Of a DNA stretch of 5,778 nt, positions 4,197 to 5,778 are shown piece by piece. Where the stretch lies: the NCBI GenBank assembly GCA_025997655.1, contig BNUW01000145.1:1-5778 (forward strand). Reading direction: 5' to 3'. The notes under the pieces were generated by a model that was not told the DNA's origin, searched no databases, and saw nothing but the letters and a program-made list of their open reading frames with translations. Position numbers and translations under genes: made by a program. This DNA comes from Spirochaetia bacterium. GTDB taxonomy: Bacteria; Spirochaetota; Spirochaetia; Treponematales; Breznakiellaceae. How positions within the stretch are numbered: position 1 is the stretch's first letter; each line of letters begins with the position of its first letter.

Positions 4197-5591
4197 CTAT
4201 TGGACACAGAAAGCGGGGGCGCAGCCACCCACTGCTTCCGCATAGTAGCTGTTCGGATTACCGTAGCTGTGGATACCAGCAAAACCGGCCGCAGACGAAT
4301 GCTGGGGCGAAGCACTCCAGTACCAGACACTAATGCTATTGTTATATTTTTTGCGGGCTGAAGGACTTGCATAGTACTCAAGTCGCGCTTGACCCGCATT
4401 AACCTCATCCGGTGACGAGTCTGTACGGAAGCCAAACATTTCCCATTCGGTGGGGAGCCAGAGCGCGTCAGTTATCGTATTCACCGTTGTATTTGTTGAG
4501 GATGATCCGCTCTCGCCCGACAGGAATCCGTTCCACACCCTGCGGGACGGCGCCCAGAGCTCCGTACTGGTAAGGCCCGTGGCGGTTTTCAGGCCCGTCA
4601 GGAAGTCCCCCGTAAGATAGGTCTTCATCGCGCTTCCCGCATAGCCACCTACGTTGGTATTAGTGCCGTTCATATTGTGCGTAACCGGAATATTCTGGAA
4701 CTGGAACACCACATGGTCAGGCGCGCCGGGATTATTAGCAGTAACAGAACCCGCGCCAGTGCTATTGCGCTTAAATGAATTCTTGCCTACCACAATAAGG
4801 CGCAAGTCGGTTATCATACCGGACCCCGCGATAGTCAATGAAGGCAGGTCAATATAGTCACCAAGGGCGATTTGATCAGCCCAGTTCCCATCGGTCTGAA
4901 TAAGATTGTGCAGGGCGGTAAAGGTATCACTCGCCGTGCTTACGCTGAACTTTGTTTTCAGGTCGGTACCCCCTCCTCCGGGGGTAACCGTTACCACACA
5001 GGCTGCGGTGTGGCTGCCATCGGTGGTGGTTACCGTAATGGTGGCGGTTCCCGCAACCACGGCAGTTACTACGCCATCCGCTACGGTGGCGATTGCCGTA
5101 GCATCGCTGGACCAGGTAACGGCTTGATTGGTAGCGTTTGCGGGCGCTACGGTGGCGGTCAGGGTTTCGTTGGCGCCAACCGCAATGCTTGCTGTCGCCT
5201 TATTAAGGGTTACGCCGGTAACGGGTACGGCAGAGGTAACCGTTACCACACAGGCTGCGGTGTGGCTGCCATCGGTGGTGGTTATCGTGATGGTGGCGGT
5301 TCCCGTAGCCACGGCAGTTACTACGCCGCCCACTACGGTGGCTTTTGACGTATCACTGCTGGACCAGGTAACGGCTTGATTGGTAGCGTTTGCGGGCGCT
5401 ACGGTGGCGGTCAGGGTTTCGTTGGCGCCAACCGCAATGCTTGTTGTCGCCTTATTAAGGGTTACGCCGGTTACCGAAACGCTGCCGTCACCGTCACCTC
5501 CGCCATTACCTGCGCCGTCACCACATCCGGTGAACGCCAAACTCAACGCCAGCACTATTGCCGGCAAACCAAAAAATCGAAGCTTTCTCAT
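4197..5591 (-). CDS. Lipoprotein with two Big_2 Ig-like domains and a C-terminal DUF6273/C-type-lectin-like domain
   Basis: A complete 464-residue surface or periplasmic lipoprotein. Residues 1-22 are a signal peptide (MRKLR, hydrophobic core) ending in a lipobox-like FTG-C23; C23 would be lipidated. A Gly/Asp linker (24-37) follows, then two Big_2 domains at about 38-119 and 122-204, each with VTGVTLNKAT near its start and TWSS in the middle. After a PGGGG hinge comes a larger domain (about 210-464) with LWLPTEWEMFG at 377-387, WYWSAS at 423-428 and the ending GGCAPAFCVQ. That ending matches the style of DUF6273 or formylglycine-enzyme/C-type-lectin-fold domains, which bind ligands rather than catalyse. 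The ATG (5589-5591) has AAAGGAG eight bases upstream. Big_2 domains usually act as stalks presenting a terminal binding domain, so an adhesin or ligand-binding role is inferred. The gene is probably monocistronic, with hairpins on both sides. Confidence 0.92.
   Translation of the reverse strand: MRKLRFFGLPAIVLALSLAFTGCGDGAGNGGGDGDGSVSVTGVTLNKATTSIAVGANETLTATVAPANATNQAVTWSSSDTSKATVVGGVVTAVATGTATITITTTDGSHTAACVVTVTSAVPVTGVTLNKATASIAVGANETLTATVAPANATNQAVTWSSDATAIATVADGVVTAVVAGTATITVTTTDGSHTAACVVTVTPGGGGTDLKTKFSVSTASDTFTALHNLIQTDGNWADQIALGDYIDLPSLTIAGSGMITDLRLIVVGKNSFKRNSTGAGSVTANNPGAPDHVVFQFQNIPVTHNMNGTNTNVGGYAGSAMKTYLTGDFLTGLKTATGLTSTELWAPSRRVWNGFLSGESGSSSTNTTVNTITDALWLPTEWEMFGFRTDSSPDEVNAGQARLEYYASPSARKKYNNSISVWYWSASPQHSSAAGFAGIHSYGNPNSYYAEAVGGCAPAFCVQ
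4200..4325 (-). other. Candidate variable-region-like C-terminus of the lipoprotein
   Basis: Residues 423-464 run from WYWSAS to GGCAPAFCVQ. Between these conserved-looking ends lie aromatic, Ser, Asn and Tyr codons such as AGC-TAC (twice), TAT, CAC, AAC and AAT, of the type produced when AAY template codons are mutated at adenines. The 3' end of the gene is GC-rich, and inverted repeats follow 36 bp after the stop. This arrangement resembles the variable region of a diversity-generating retroelement target. No reverse transcriptase or template repeat is in the window, so this is a hypothesis. Confidence 0.3.
4984..5219. repeat. Big_2 coding repeat, copy encoding the second Ig-like domain
   Basis: This 236-bp copy matches 5236-5471 at a constant offset of 252 bp (84 codons). 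I count about 14 mismatches (about 94% identity). The stretch 5106-5191 (86 bp) is identical in both copies, as are the 49 bases 4984-5032. This points to recent duplication or ongoing gene conversion. Confidence 0.85.
5236..5471. repeat. Big_2 coding repeat, copy encoding the first Ig-like domain
   Basis: Partner of 4984-5219, encoding the Ig-like domain nearest the lipid anchor. The differences cluster around 5285-5355, where the two domains differ in residues (for example DTSKATVVGG against DATAIATVADG). The rest is nearly unchanged. Confidence 0.85.
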
Positions 5592-5599
5592 TTAAAACA

Positions 5600-5606
5600 C
5601 TCCTTT
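5600..5606 (-). promoter_or_regulatory. Ribosome binding site of the lipoprotein gene
   Basis: The minus strand reads AAAGGAG, eight bases before the ATG at 5591: a strong match that fixes the start. Confidence 0.85.
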
Positions 5607-5669
5607 ACATATATGAACCACCCCGGAAGGGAGGGTTTCTTCCACACCGCTCACGCGGCGTAAAATACA

Positions 5670-5687
5670 GGGGGAATAAAAGCCCCC
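5670..5687 (-). other. Hairpin upstream of the lipoprotein gene (leader structure or upstream terminator)
   Basis: On the minus strand GGGGG (5683-5687) pairs with CCCCC (5670-5674) around CTTTTATT, followed by the T-rich TGTATTTTA. It could terminate a minus-strand gene lying beyond the window or attenuate the lipoprotein leader. A second short palindrome, TACGG-AAAA-CCGTA, lies just upstream at 5694-5707. No convincing -35/-10 pair for the lipoprotein gene was found between 5592 and 5778. Confidence 0.4.
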
Positions 5688-5778
5688 GGACAATACGGAA
5701 AACCGTACCGGATGGGGGCGTTCTGGTGAGTGTGCGCGTAATTTGTTGTATAGTAAGGAATTACATGTGTGGATCGGA

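Noticed and set aside
4872..5348. Long plus-strand open frame rich in glycine and tyrosine, opposite the lipoprotein gene
   Set aside because: It is the antisense of the two Big_2 repeats; its internal repetition is inherited from them, and it has no convincing ribosome binding site.
5765..5778. Possible plus-strand gene start (ATG with AGGA five bases upstream) at the window edge
   Set aside because: Only four codons are visible and the upstream TATAGT lacks a good -35, so it cannot be supported.

Overview
The window looks like part of a spirochaete chromosome, most probably a Treponema of the termite-gut type. This is an inference from three things: moderate GC content, a lipoprotein with tandem Big_2 (bacterial Ig-like) domains and a short spirochaete-style lipobox, and an AAA_14/DUF4143 ATPase of a kind common in such genomes. 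No rRNA, tRNA, CRISPR array, transposase or integrase was seen.

Layout: 1-1388 (+) is the 3' part of an RND efflux pump gene. 1414-2679 (-) is a complete AAA_14/DUF4143 ATPase gene that converges on it with a 25-bp gap. Near its 3' end this gene carries two perfect copies of an 18-bp palindromic repeat, in frame. It has a textbook sigma-70 promoter (2715-2743) with a small palindrome just downstream of the -10 box. 2744-3038 is non-coding and structured: three ATACAAGG repeats (minus strand), a compound hairpin, and a strong intrinsic-terminator shape pointing along the plus strand. 3039-3960 (-) is a tight two-gene operon of unrecognised function: a soluble 185-aa protein followed by a 123-aa protein with three membrane segments. 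3961-4196 is non-coding and full of GC-rich hairpins. 4197-5591 (-) is a 464-aa lipoprotein with two nearly identical Ig-like domains and a C-terminal domain ending in a C-type-lectin/DUF6273-like module. 5592-5778 is its leader and upstream region, with two hairpins.

The pump, the ATPase, the small operon and the surface lipoprotein do not form an obvious pathway. The small operon and the ATPase gene are more AT-rich than the pump and lipoprotein genes, and each is bounded by structured non-coding DNA, so this looks like an accessory patch. The best leads are: the lectin-like C-terminus followed by inverted repeats, which resembles the target end of a diversity-generating retroelement although no reverse transcriptase or template repeat is in the window; the unknown two-gene operon; the repeat inserted in the ATPase; and a possible plus-strand small RNA in 2744-3024.
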